Shown here piece after piece: positions 17,082-23,813 of a stretch of DNA of 40,546 bases. The translations under genes were made by a program, and so were the position numbers. The first letter of the stretch is position 1. Each line of letters starts with the position of its first letter. This DNA is from Methanococcoides seepicolus (lineage in GTDB: Archaea; Halobacteriota; Methanosarcinia; Methanosarcinales; Methanosarcinaceae), in assembly GCF_023684405.1 (NCBI RefSeq), contig NZ_JAGSOI010000019.1, positions 1-40,546 of the forward strand, given 5' to 3'. Below the pieces are notes generated by a model. It did not search any database and had not been told where the DNA came from. It saw only the letters and a program-made list of their open reading frames with translations.

Positions 17082-17441
17082 TTAATAATCTTCAGGTAGC
17101 ATGATTGTGTATTTACCAAGCTCATTTAATGATATGAATATCTGCTGTTTCTTCCCACTGGGCAACTCGACCTTACCTGAATAAAAAGATTCAGCTTTAT
17201 CCTTGAACCCATTAGATGCATTCCGTACAATACTATTAGCCTGATTCAATAGGTCTAACAGATTAGGCACATTAATCCCATCATCCTGCAAATATCCTTG
17301 AGCCATTAAGTTAGTTGTAATGAACCTAAAGATTCCTTTCTCCCATTCAGGATTGACTTGTAAGATATCGAAAAGAATACCATCTTCAACAGCTTGTTCC
17401 GACGTGTAAGTATAGACAACTTCACCAAAAATATCATCCAT
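17082..17441 (-). CDS. DUF6573 family protein
   Basis: The 119 residues open MDDIFGEVVYTYT and continue EQAVEDGILFDILQVNPEW, the hallmark of DUF6573, a family of unknown function often found on plasmids and integrated elements. The rest includes FITTNLMAQGYL and a C-terminal GKKQQIFISLNELGKYTIMLPED. ATG 17441 follows 4 bp after the stop of the interrupted ORF upstream, so the two were one transcription unit. The gene marks the beginning of an accessory islet. Confidence 0.75.
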   Translation of the reverse strand: MDDIFGEVVYTYTSEQAVEDGILFDILQVNPEWEKGIFRFITTNLMAQGYLQDDGINVPNLLDLLNQANSIVRNASNGFKDKAESFYSGKVELPSGKKQQIFISLNELGKYTIMLPEDY

Positions 17442-17445
17442 GCTA

Positions 17446-17667
17446 TCACATCTCTCTATGGATTGCTACAACAAAGGTTGATCTGTCAGGTGCAATAACA
17501 ACAAAGCCAGTATCATTAGAAATCGTTCCTGCAATGACGCCTATACGATTAGCATCAGACAGCACTCCTGCTTCTTCAAGTGTCAGTACTTCATAGGATT
17601 GGATTTCCCCTTCCCAATCATTTTCATCTTCCCATGTTCTATATTAGATTGAGTGGTCATAGTTCAT
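17446..17667 (-). pseudogene. Small ORF interrupted by an early TAA, upstream of the DUF6573 gene
   Basis: ATG 17667 opens MNYDHSI, then TAA, and the same frame continues YRTWEDENDWEGE, SYEVLTLEEAGVLSDANRIG, TISNDTGFVVIAPDR, STFVVAIHREM to TGA at 17446. There is no ATG, and no GTG before the middle of the protein, to restart it. The sequence after the stop looks like coding sequence and ends 4 bp before the DUF6573 ATG. The stop is TAA, not TAG, so pyrrolysine insertion does not explain it. Probably a recent nonsense mutation. Confidence 0.5.
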
Positions 17668-18162
17668 AACGAAAACAATTTAATCGGCACATTCCTCATG
17701 CCATCATTGAAAAATTGATTACGCTGTTTTAGAAAAGAGATGTATGTAATGATATTGGTAGATGGGAGCACGATTGGTGTGTGGGGGTATGAGGGTTTTG
17801 AATCTTACCCCTCGCAGAACAAACTGGGATATAGGTAAGTCGTAAATACGGAACTCTTATAAATAATTGATAAGACTGAAATGTTTAAAGTTATTTTCGT
17901 TACAATTTAAAGATTGAGTGCTATTCAAAAAAAAGTGTTTTTCATCTTCATACCATTAATGACTTTAGAAGATGGAACTATAAGTTAATGTAATGTTTAC
18001 AGCGGGAAATTAAAATTATTTTTGTATTTTTTGTAGCAATTGTAACATGTCGGTTTTATCTATGAAGATTCAGTTGGTTTACCACAAATATGGCAATATT
18101 TTTCTTTGTATATTCCTCAATCTATAAACCCATCGGTTAACTTATATACTAACTGTTAAGGT
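17668..18162. other. Gene-free spacer of the accessory islet
   Basis: About 495 bp. It holds the first of the tRNA-end-like direct repeats (17811-17860) and an imperfect hairpin around it (GGGGTA near 17784 with TACCCC at 17806-17811). The remainder is A+T-rich without convincing ORFs. TTAACTTATATACT at about 18137-18150 is a probable TATA box for the following small ORF. Confidence 0.5.
17811..17860 (+). repeat. Direct repeat A, tRNA-3'-end-like
   Basis: CTCGCAGAACAAACTGGGAT, ATAGGTAA and, after a short divergent stretch, TACGGAA match repeat C at 18948-18998. Just upstream, GGGTTTTGAATCTTACCC resembles a decayed tRNA T-arm, as expected at an integration site. Confidence 0.55.
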
Positions 18163-18369
18163 ATGTTGGACCGTACTAAACAAAAGGGTCGAATCTCTCC
18201 CCCGCATAGAAAGTTGCTTAAAGCTGGTCTGAATCGGGCTAAGAGAAGCGGGAAGGATTTTGAGAAAGAAGGAAGCGATCCTCTATTTTTTATTGGGATG
18301 AAGGATCTAGGGATGTATTGGGGACGGCTGATGGAAGAAAGTGGAGACAAGAAAGGTGGTAAGAACTAG
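18163..18369 (+). CDS. Small basic hypothetical protein
   Basis: A 68-aa ORF rich in Lys/Arg (MLDRTKQKGR, KLLKAGLNRAKRSGKDFEKEG) ending in GDKKGGKN. A TATA-like sequence lies about 20 bp before the ATG, suggesting a very short leader, and there is no clear ribosome-binding site. Codons 8-18 coincide with the partial repeat B, so the frame may be accidental. No family recognised. Confidence 0.35.
   Translation: MLDRTKQKGRISPPHRKLLKAGLNRAKRSGKDFEKEGSDPLFFIGMKDLGMYWGRLMEESGDKKGGKN
18186..18216 (+). repeat. Partial direct repeat B, tRNA-3'-end-like
   Basis: GGGTCGAATCTCTCCCCCGC looks like the T-loop and acceptor 3' strand of a tRNA. It is followed by ATAGAAAGTTG, so that CGCATAGAAAGTTG is identical to repeat C. 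The similarity stops after it. Confidence 0.5.
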
Positions 18370-18462
18370 ATGTGGGAGTCTGCAACGAGGCATGGCTGAA
18401 TGAACGTGAATGTGGTTGATGATTGTTAAAATGAATATATGAATTTTGGAAAGGTGAAAAAG

Positions 18463-18945
18463 ATGTCTGTTGAGAACGAATTTCGAGAATATAAAGAAGA
18501 TGTAATGAAACTTTTGGACTATTTTGAATGTCCAGAGGGATGTGAGAAGTGTAAAAATATGAGAGAGAAGAACGGTGTCACGGTGGGCATGTTCCCATTC
18601 TGGATTCAGAATAAAGAGTATTCTGATAAAATAGCAATTGCTCCTTGTGATAAGGGTGTGGAAATTGCGAAGGCTCTTGCAGAACAGAAGAAATCATTGT
18701 TTGCTCATATTGTTGATGTTGGACAAATGGATGAGCAAGAGGCTGTGGAATTGTATGCGTCTTTCCTTGGCAATGTTGAATTGTTGGAGGAACAAAGTAA
18801 GACATTTACTGGAACAGAAGAAGGCTGTGGCAATTTGATAGTTGATATAAAGGATGTCTTTCTGCTTTTGTCATATATGAGTTATGATGAGGACAATCCA
18901 GAAGAATCCCATAAATATTTTAATAAGGGTTTAGGCTTGAACTAA
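18463..18945 (+). CDS. Hypothetical protein with N-terminal CxxxCxxC
   Basis: The 160-aa protein is mostly alpha-helical and acidic. A cysteine cluster sits near the start (FECPEGCEKC; Cys23, Cys27, Cys30), and further cysteines lie in IAPCDKG and EEGCGN. It has no membrane segment or signal peptide. ATG 18463 was chosen because GGTGAAAAAG precedes it; the frame is open to 18439. The stop codon lies inside a 6-bp hairpin that runs into repeat C. Family unknown. Its position between tRNA-end-like repeats suggests it arrived with an integrating element. Confidence 0.6.
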   Translation: MSVENEFREYKEDVMKLLDYFECPEGCEKCKNMREKNGVTVGMFPFWIQNKEYSDKIAIAPCDKGVEIAKALAEQKKSLFAHIVDVGQMDEQEAVELYASFLGNVELLEEQSKTFTGTEEGCGNLIVDIKDVFLLLSYMSYDEDNPEESHKYFNKGLGLN

Positions 18946-18949
18946 GCCT
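18933..18949 (+). terminator. Stop-codon-spanning hairpin
   Basis: AGGCTT (18933-18938) pairs with AAGCCT (18944-18949) around a 5-nt loop, with the TAA stop in the 3' arm. No T-run follows directly, so termination is only a possibility. The hairpin leads into repeat C. Confidence 0.3.
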
Positions 18950-18998
18950 CGCATAGAAAGTTGGGGATATAGGTAACTAGAAAAAACGGAATTGTATG
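18948..18998 (+). repeat. Direct repeat C, tRNA-3'-end-like
   Basis: CTCGCATAGAAAGTTGGGGA, TATAGGTAA and ACGGAATTGTAT repeat the sequence at 17811-17860 with a few changes. It shares CGCATAGAAAGTTG exactly with repeat B. Repeats A and C are 1.1 kb apart and bracket the two small genes. Confidence 0.55.
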
Positions 18999-19086
18999 TT
19001 TAAATTTTGAATGTATTTGTCAAATTTTAGGGAAATCGTAATAAATTTATTATCAAAATTGACAGGAAACTATTTTGTTAATCAAT

Positions 19087-19104
19087 TTGTACGAGCTCGT
19101 ACAA
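19087..19104. promoter_or_regulatory. Perfect 18-bp palindrome, possible operator
   Basis: TTGTACGAGCTCGTACAA is a perfect inverted repeat in the 410-bp A+T-rich gap between the hypothetical gene at 18463 and the GNAT gene. Its form suits a dimeric repressor. No regulator gene is adjacent. The rest of the gap shows no ORF. Confidence 0.45.
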
Positions 19105-19358
19105 TGTTCCCTCTACTTTTTGATAATTAAAGGGTCTAGTAGTCTTTCCACTGTTAACATTATTGCCATAAATTTTCTCAGAACAACCATAATTTATTAT
19201 TAGTGAAAAATTATCAATTTCTGACAAACTTTCATTAGGCATTAATTTATGGAGAAAAGATTAAATATTTGAAAAAACTTTACATCTCTGTAAAACTTAA
19301 TCTGATTCTAATAAATGTGATCATTGAATCATCGTATCCTAGAAAAGAGGGGATAATA

Positions 19359-19970
19359 ATGGATATTTCAATCCGTCCGGAAAATGAGAATGACTTTAAA
19401 ATTGTGGAAAATATGATAAGAGAAGCATTCTGGGATCTGTATAAACCAGGATGTGTAGAACACCTTATTGTTCACAATATGAGGGAATCATCTGATTTTG
19501 TAAGGGGATTGGATTATGTTGCATGTGATGGGAACCTGATTGTAGGCAATATTATCTATTCAAAAGCAAAAGTGATCAATGATAAGAACGAAGAATTTGA
19601 AGTTCTGTGTATGGGTCCACTCGGGGTATTGCCTTCATATCAAAAAAAAGGGATTGGATCCTTATTAATGAACTATTCTATCGAAAAAGCAAGGCAATCA
19701 GGATATAAGGCAATAATTATTTTTGGTGATTCGGAATACTACAAAAGGTTCGGTTTCATAAATAACAGCGAATATGACATTCAGACTTCTTCCGGTGAAA
19801 ACTTCGATGCTTTCATGGCATTAGAACTCTACAACGGGAGTCTAAGACAGGTATCTGGTAAATTTTTCGCATCAGATTCTTTTGAGACCACTGAAGAAGA
19901 ACTTGAGATTTTCGAAAAGGAGTTCCCTCATAAAGAAAAACATGTTACGGAAACTCAATTTGTTAATTGA
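19359..19970 (+). CDS. GNAT-family N-acetyltransferase
   Basis: The 203-aa protein belongs to the YhbS-like GNAT group and transfers acetyl from acetyl-CoA to an unknown substrate. ISIRPENENDFKIVENMI is the N-terminal helix-strand. MGPLGVLPSYQKKGIGSLLM (about 83-103) is the acetyl-CoA-binding motif A, with QKKGIG as its pyrophosphate loop. YYKRFGF follows as the motif B tyrosine region. ATG 19359 behind GAGGGG was preferred over the in-frame start at 19269, which adds an unrelated hydrophobic segment. Confidence 0.87.
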   Translation: MDISIRPENENDFKIVENMIREAFWDLYKPGCVEHLIVHNMRESSDFVRGLDYVACDGNLIVGNIIYSKAKVINDKNEEFEVLCMGPLGVLPSYQKKGIGSLLMNYSIEKARQSGYKAIIIFGDSEYYKRFGFINNSEYDIQTSSGENFDAFMALELYNGSLRQVSGKFFASDSFETTEEELEIFEKEFPHKEKHVTETQFVN

Positions 19971-19985
19971 TGAACATTTCTTTCT

Positions 19986-20168
19986 TCAAACACTGTCCCA
20001 TATCTCCAACCGTTCCTTTACATGAGCATTAAGAGTGAATGGCTTATCACTCTTGGCATTCTGCTTCATGTAATGCAAAGTACCTTTGGAGAATCCCATC
20101 TTCTTCCATTCGGTGTGGGACATGGCAATGATCTTCGTCCTCCTGTCAACAATTTCTTGTAGTGGCAA
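19986..20168 (-). pseudogene. Fragment resembling the C-terminus of CRISPR-associated Cas1
   Basis: A 60-codon frame on the minus strand, bounded upstream by TGA and starting at best with TTG, reads LQEIVDRRTKIIAMSHTEW, KKMGFSKGTLHYMKQNAKS and DKPFTLNAHVKERLEIW. The GFSKGTLHYMKQNA...KPFTLN pattern resembles the end of archaeal Cas1 proteins as I remember them. None of the catalytic Cas1 residues (Glu, His, Asp) would be in this piece. No repeat-spacer array or other cas gene is visible. It is probably a relic of a deleted CRISPR locus; the identification is tentative. Confidence 0.45.
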
Positions 20169-20270
20169 TCACTAAAATTAATCTAAAGAACAGCATGTAC
20201 ATCTGATAGTGTTAAAGACGGACATTTGTAGATAATAACCGTTCTCAATAATAATATCGAAGTGAGCGAT

Positions 20271-20702
20271 ATGTCAGGAAGACTACCGGATTCGGATGAC
20301 TCAGGTCTTATGAGGTGGATGAGGTCGGAGGTCGGCAAAATCAATAAGGAGATTGTTGCTGAGAGGAAACCCCTTTCTCAGTTGCTTGGGGAGGATATGC
20401 CATTTTCTAAGACAAAAAGCGGTAATGAGCACTTATTCGATAAAGGGATACTAAATGTGTTTGAAGAGGGTCTTCCGGAAGAACTCCATGGAAGGATCAG
20501 GCTTCCAATTTTGTTCTTCCTTGATCACCGTGTGGAGGATAGTTGTTTTCTCAATGATGAAAATGCTGTTAAAGCTCTCCAGATAATGGGGGAGATCAGC
20601 AGATCCCGCAGCCTTAATGAAGGCAAATTATGGGTAGGAAAAAGTATTGCTTATTCCATCATGAGAAAATATCCGACTGCAATACAGATAGTGATGGGAT
20701 GA
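20271..20702 (+). CDS. UPF0216 (DUF61) family protein
   Basis: The 143-aa protein belongs to the archaeal UPF0216/DUF61 family. It shows LMRWMRSEVGKINKEIVAERK, LGEDMPFSKTKSGNEHLF, LPILFFLDHRVEDSCFL and a C-terminal GKSIAYSIMRKYPT segment. No function is known. ATG 20271 follows GAAGTGAG; a GTG three codons upstream (20262) is an alternative. It appears monocistronic. Confidence 0.85.
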   Translation: MSGRLPDSDDSGLMRWMRSEVGKINKEIVAERKPLSQLLGEDMPFSKTKSGNEHLFDKGILNVFEEGLPEELHGRIRLPILFFLDHRVEDSCFLNDENAVKALQIMGEISRSRSLNEGKLWVGKSIAYSIMRKYPTAIQIVMG

Positions 20703-20923
20703 ATCGTTCTTTCTTCATTTCCCTTATTTTTCCTCGTCCATAGAGCGATAGGTACAAGTGATCTATATGAGGTGCAGGATAGTACCTTAAGGTCAATACT
20801 GCACGTAATTGGAATGGGGTAAAAACTACAAATTATGCATCCGATCTAAAGATCTTCTCCTTTGTATTTTACGTAGGTCCAGTTCTCGACTCATATCATG
20901 CAAAGCTTTCAACTTTCAAAAAT

Positions 20924-20937
20924 TTCACGATAGTGAA
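20924..20937. promoter_or_regulatory. Operator site 1 (inverted repeat) at the regulator promoter
   Basis: TTCACGATAGTGAA has arms TTCAC and GTGAA around GATA. It abuts the TATA box CTATATAAGA at 20941-20950. Bound protein would block the archaeal TBP/TFB complex, so autorepression is likely. The exact reverse complement occurs at 21467-21480. Confidence 0.65.
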
Positions 20938-20940
20938 TAG

Positions 20941-20950
20941 CTATATAAGA
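20941..20950 (+). promoter_or_regulatory. TATA box of the four-cysteine regulator gene
   Basis: CTATATAAGA lies 45-54 bp before the ATG at 20995 and next to operator site 1, giving a leader of roughly 20-25 nt with GAAGGT as ribosome-binding site. Confidence 0.55.
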
Positions 20951-20994
20951 TACGACAAACTATAAGTCATTGTGAAGTGTCCGAAGGTATTATC

Positions 20995-21324
20995 ATGAAA
21001 ATGGAAACTCCTTGTCAGGCAGTAGTATGGGATGTCCTTCCTGCGATACGTGCAGCGCTTGCGGTTGAGCTTGTGAACAATGGAATTGCTCAAAAGGAAG
21101 TTGCAAGGCTCTTTGGTATGGCGCCTTCCGCTGTTTCTCAGTACCTGACCAAAAAAAGAGGTTATCGTATCGAATTCGATGATGATATACAAGAGGAGAT
21201 ATCCCGTCTGGCGGTTGAGATCCAGGAAGGTAAGATCGATAACGTTTCTGCAAAGATATGTGATATATGCAGAAATTTGAGGACCGGGGAAGATGCCTGT
21301 CCTGTGGGACCTACTGAATTATAA
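20995..21324 (+). CDS. Helix-turn-helix regulator with cysteine cluster (COG2522-like)
   Basis: A 109-aa DNA-binding protein. Residues 12-60 contain an XRE-like helix-turn-helix, with QKEVARLFGMAPSAVSQYL (33-51) as its core. The C-terminus carries Cys89-x2-Cys92-x9-Cys102, and Cys7 could be a fourth ligand for an iron-sulfur cluster or zinc, so the protein may sense iron, sulfur or oxygen. ATG 20995 follows GAAGGT; the frame is open to a GTG at 20977. Its own promoter overlaps the 14-bp inverted repeat that recurs in the thi4 promoter, which suggests it represses both genes. Function otherwise uncharacterised. Confidence 0.85.
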   Translation: MKMETPCQAVVWDVLPAIRAALAVELVNNGIAQKEVARLFGMAPSAVSQYLTKKRGYRIEFDDDIQEEISRLAVEIQEGKIDNVSAKICDICRNLRTGEDACPVGPTEL

Positions 21325-21466
21325 ATATCTCGCATTTTATGATATATTGTTGATCCAAGGCCAGCTTTTGCTTTAATCATTTTGTCCTACTATTTTACTT
21401 GGATTATATTCCTTTTTTATTGATCTTTTTGCTATCAAGCGCAATGGCTAAATAAGATATCAAGAG

Positions 21467-21494
21467 TTCACTATCGTGAAGTCACGATTGTGTA
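21467..21494. promoter_or_regulatory. Operator site 2 plus second imperfect site in the thi4 promoter
   Basis: TTCACTATCGTGAA at 21467-21480 is the exact reverse complement of operator site 1. An overlapping weaker copy, TCACGATTGTG (21482-21492), follows with a 14-bp centre-to-centre shift. A TATA-like TAAATAAGATAT lies just upstream (about 21449-21460), so the sites would cover the transcription start of thi4. Confidence 0.65.
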
Positions 21495-21515
21495 TTTAAT
21501 AATTTGGTTGGATTG

Positions 21516-21553
21516 CATGGTTGCCATGTGTTCGACTGCAGCTCGATGCACAT
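21516..21553 (+). promoter_or_regulatory. thi4 leader hairpins
   Basis: The leader between the operator and the gene contains CATGG/CCATG (21516-21528). It also has a longer interrupted stem: ATGTG with CACAT (21526-21530, 21549-21553) outside and TCGA with TCGA (21532-21535, 21543-21546) inside, around the loop CTGCAGC. The two hairpins compete for the same bases. They do not match the thiamine-pyrophosphate riboswitch. Confidence 0.35.
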
Positions 21554-21627
21554 TCTGGCCTTCGATCTGATAAGAACAAGAAAATTCCCTGTAAAATTTG
21601 CAGTTCATCCCTTAAAAGGTGTATATT

Positions 21628-22419
21628 ATGAATCAATTCGCACAAGCAACTGAAAAAGATATTACGCGTTCGATAGTTGAAGAATTCCTTGGAGATTTCC
21701 TCAATCACATCGAAAGTGATGTGATCATTGTTGGCGGAGGACCAAGTGGTCTTGTGGCAGCAAGGGATCTTGCATCCAAAGGCATAAAGACCGTTGTGCT
21801 TGAGAGCAACAATTACTTTGGTGGCGGTTTCTGGTTAGGTGGTTACCTGATGAACAAGGTCACAGTAAGAGCACCTGCACAGAGGATCTTTGACCAGCTT
21901 GGAGTTCCTTACAAGGAAGTACCTCACATAAAGGAAGGTCTCTATGTAGCAGATGCACCTTCTGCATGTTCAAAACTTATTTCCGCTGCCTGTGATGCAG
22001 GCGCTTTCATGTTGAACATGAACAAGTTCGATGATGTGGTTCTCAGGGATGGTCGTGTATCAGGTGCTGTTACCAACTGGACACCTGTTTCAGCATTACC
22101 GCGTGCGATCACATGTGTTGACCCGGTGGCCATCGAGGCAAAATGCCTTATCGATGCAACAGGGCATGATGCGGTTGTAGCCAACTCCCTAGCGAGCCGT
22201 GGCCTGGTAGACCTTAAAGGTTTCTCCGGAATGGATGTTGATAATTCCGAAGATGCTGTGGTCAATAACACTTCTGAGATATTCCCTGGTCTTGTGGTTA
22301 CTGGAATGGCCGCAGCTACATGTTTTGGTCTTTCCAGAATGGGTCCGACCTTTGGTGGTATGTTGGAGTCCGGTATAAAAGCTGCAAAGATCGCTGAAGC
22401 TATCGTAAAGTCCGTATGA
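21628..22419 (+). CDS. thi4: Thi4-family thiazole synthase
   Basis: Makes the thiazole moiety of thiamine from NAD, glycine and a sulfur source using iron. The 263 residues show the dinucleotide motif DVIIVGGGPSGLVAA (31-45), the FGGGFWLGGYLM segment, GAVTNWTPV, DATGHDA and a C-terminal FPGLVVTGMAA/GPTFGGMLESG region. Cys163 (in RAITCVDP) occupies the position of the sulfur-donating cysteine of yeast Thi4, where Methanococcus-type sulfide-dependent enzymes have histidine; this is from recalled alignments. ATG 21628 follows AAAAGGTG. Operator sites for the neighbouring regulator lie in its promoter, and a hairpin terminator follows it. Confidence 0.92.
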   Translation: MNQFAQATEKDITRSIVEEFLGDFLNHIESDVIIVGGGPSGLVAARDLASKGIKTVVLESNNYFGGGFWLGGYLMNKVTVRAPAQRIFDQLGVPYKEVPHIKEGLYVADAPSACSKLISAACDAGAFMLNMNKFDDVVLRDGRVSGAVTNWTPVSALPRAITCVDPVAIEAKCLIDATGHDAVVANSLASRGLVDLKGFSGMDVDNSEDAVVNNTSEIFPGLVVTGMAAATCFGLSRMGPTFGGMLESGIKAAKIAEAIVKSV

Positions 22420-22429
22420 TCTTTGTTAA

Positions 22430-22460
22430 AACAGGTAGTTTATCTGCCTGTTCTTCTTTT
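22430..22460 (+). terminator. Intrinsic-type terminator after thi4
   Basis: AACAGGTAG (22430-22438) pairs with CTGCCTGTT (22444-22452, one G-U pair) around TTTAT, followed by CTTCTTTT. This separates the thi4 transcript from the iscS-like operon. Confidence 0.65.
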
Positions 22461-22468
22461 AAGTTTAT

Positions 22469-22567
22469 GGCAGATAGTTAACGATTTATACAGTTGCCGA
22501 TATAACTTTGTATATTCGCCGATATCTGCCTTAAATTGCCTTTATCATTACATTTATTTTGGCAGAT
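22469..22567 (+). promoter_or_regulatory. Repeat-rich promoter region of the iscS-like operon
   Basis: GCCGATAT occurs at 22496-22503 and again at 22518-22525, 22 bp apart (two helical turns). GGCAGAT occurs at 22469-22475 and 22561-22567, and its complement ATCTGCC at 22524-22530. A TATA-like GATTTATACA lies at about 22482-22491. The arrangement suggests operator sites distinct from those of thi4. Confidence 0.4.
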
Positions 22568-22612
22568 CGGTTCAATATCTTATTCCATTTAATTTAAAGG
22601 GTGTATTGCCAG

Positions 22613-23782
22613 ATGTTTAATGAGACAATTTATCTTGATAATGCTGCAAGTACAAGGCTTGATGAAGAAGTACTTGAAGCGATGAAACCGTATTTCTTTG
22701 ATGCTTATGCAGTTGCTACGTCTGAATTCGGTTATTCCATGGGTATTGATGCCAAGGAAGGACTTGAAAGGTCTCGTAAGGTCATTGCATCAAGACTTGG
22801 TGCGCAAGCTGGCGAGATCGTATTCACTTCAGGAAGCACTGAATCGAGCAATATGGCAATAAAAGGAGTGCTTTCAGCTCTGAAAGGAAAGAAGGATGAC
22901 CATCTGATCGTATCCCGTCTGGAAGATTTCCCTGTGCTGAACACGGCAAAGAAACTTGATAAGCAGGGCTATAAGGTAGACTTCATAAATGTCGATGGGG
23001 AAGGTGTCCTCGACCTCGATATGTTCAGCGATGCCATCACTTCGCAAACAGCACTGGTATCCATTCAGCAGGCAAATCAGGAGATCGGCACTTTGCAGGA
23101 CCTTAAAGCTATATCTGATATCTGTCATGATAAGAACGTTTTGTTGCATACTGATGCAACTCATAGTTTTACGAGGGTTCCTCTGGATGTGAGCAAACTT
23201 CCTGTGGACCTTGTGACAATGTCAGCCCATACGATACATGGCCCCAGAGGTATCGGTGCACTGTATATACGTGAAGGAACTCCGATCGACAAATGGATGG
23301 ATGGAGGATTCCAGGAGTCCGATAGGCGTGCCGGTGTGGAGAACATTCCGGCTGCGGTGGGATTTGCAAAGGCTGTGGAACTTGTAACCCCTGAGGAGAA
23401 TGAACGCCTTGCAGCGATGAGGGACCGAGTTATCGAAAGGGCAATGGCTGATATTCCTCATGTGACCCTTAATGGAAGTGCTACCAGCAGGTTGCCACAG
23501 AATTCCAATATGACGTTCCATTATGTGGAGGGCGAATCCATTACATTGCATCTTGATATGATGGGATTTGCGGTGAGCACAGGTTCTGCATGTTTTAGCC
23601 GTTCTCTTGAAGCAAGTCATGTGATACTCGGTATCGGTGGCGATCATGAGAGGGCACACGGTTCACTGCGTTTCAGTTTCGGACGCTTTAATACCATTGA
23701 GGATTCGGATGCTATTATCGATGCATTGAAGGATGTTGTTACGAATCTGCGGGCCATCAGCCCTCTGGCAGAGGATAATTGA
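22613..23782 (+). CDS. IscS/NifS-like protein lacking the pyridoxal-phosphate lysine
   Basis: The 389-aa protein has the overall sequence of class I cysteine desulfurases: IYLDNAAST at the start, FTSGSTESSN, VSIQQANQEIGTLQDL, and the catalytic-loop STGSACFSRSLEASHV with Cys327. Three cofactor positions are altered. The lysine that forms the Schiff base in SAHK is Thr207 (SAHTIHGPRG), the PLP-stacking histidine is Asp105, and the usual Q of DAAQ is His184. It should not bind PLP in the normal way or act as a classical desulfurase. Archaeoglobus fulgidus IscS, which also lacks the lysine, binds IscU and ligates its [2Fe-2S] cluster; a similar role is inferred. ATG 22613 follows AAAGGGTG. The IscU-like gene starts 31 bp later. 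Confidence 0.88.
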   Translation: MFNETIYLDNAASTRLDEEVLEAMKPYFFDAYAVATSEFGYSMGIDAKEGLERSRKVIASRLGAQAGEIVFTSGSTESSNMAIKGVLSALKGKKDDHLIVSRLEDFPVLNTAKKLDKQGYKVDFINVDGEGVLDLDMFSDAITSQTALVSIQQANQEIGTLQDLKAISDICHDKNVLLHTDATHSFTRVPLDVSKLPVDLVTMSAHTIHGPRGIGALYIREGTPIDKWMDGGFQESDRRAGVENIPAAVGFAKAVELVTPEENERLAAMRDRVIERAMADIPHVTLNGSATSRLPQNSNMTFHYVEGESITLHLDMMGFAVSTGSACFSRSLEASHVILGIGGDHERAHGSLRFSFGRFNTIEDSDAIIDALKDVVTNLRAISPLAEDN

Positions 23783-23813
23783 GCTTATATCGAGAAAAAT
23801 AAGAGGTGTTTCT

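Noticed and set aside
17646-17648. Pyrrolysine readthrough in the ORF before the DUF6573 gene
   Set aside because: The internal stop is TAA; pyrrolysine is encoded by TAG in these archaea.
19000-20260. CRISPR array near the Cas1-like remnant
   Set aside because: No regularly spaced repeats were found on either strand.
21500-21627. Thiamine-pyrophosphate riboswitch in the thi4 leader
   Set aside because: CTGATAAG recalls part of the motif, but the conserved CTGAGA and surrounding helices are absent.
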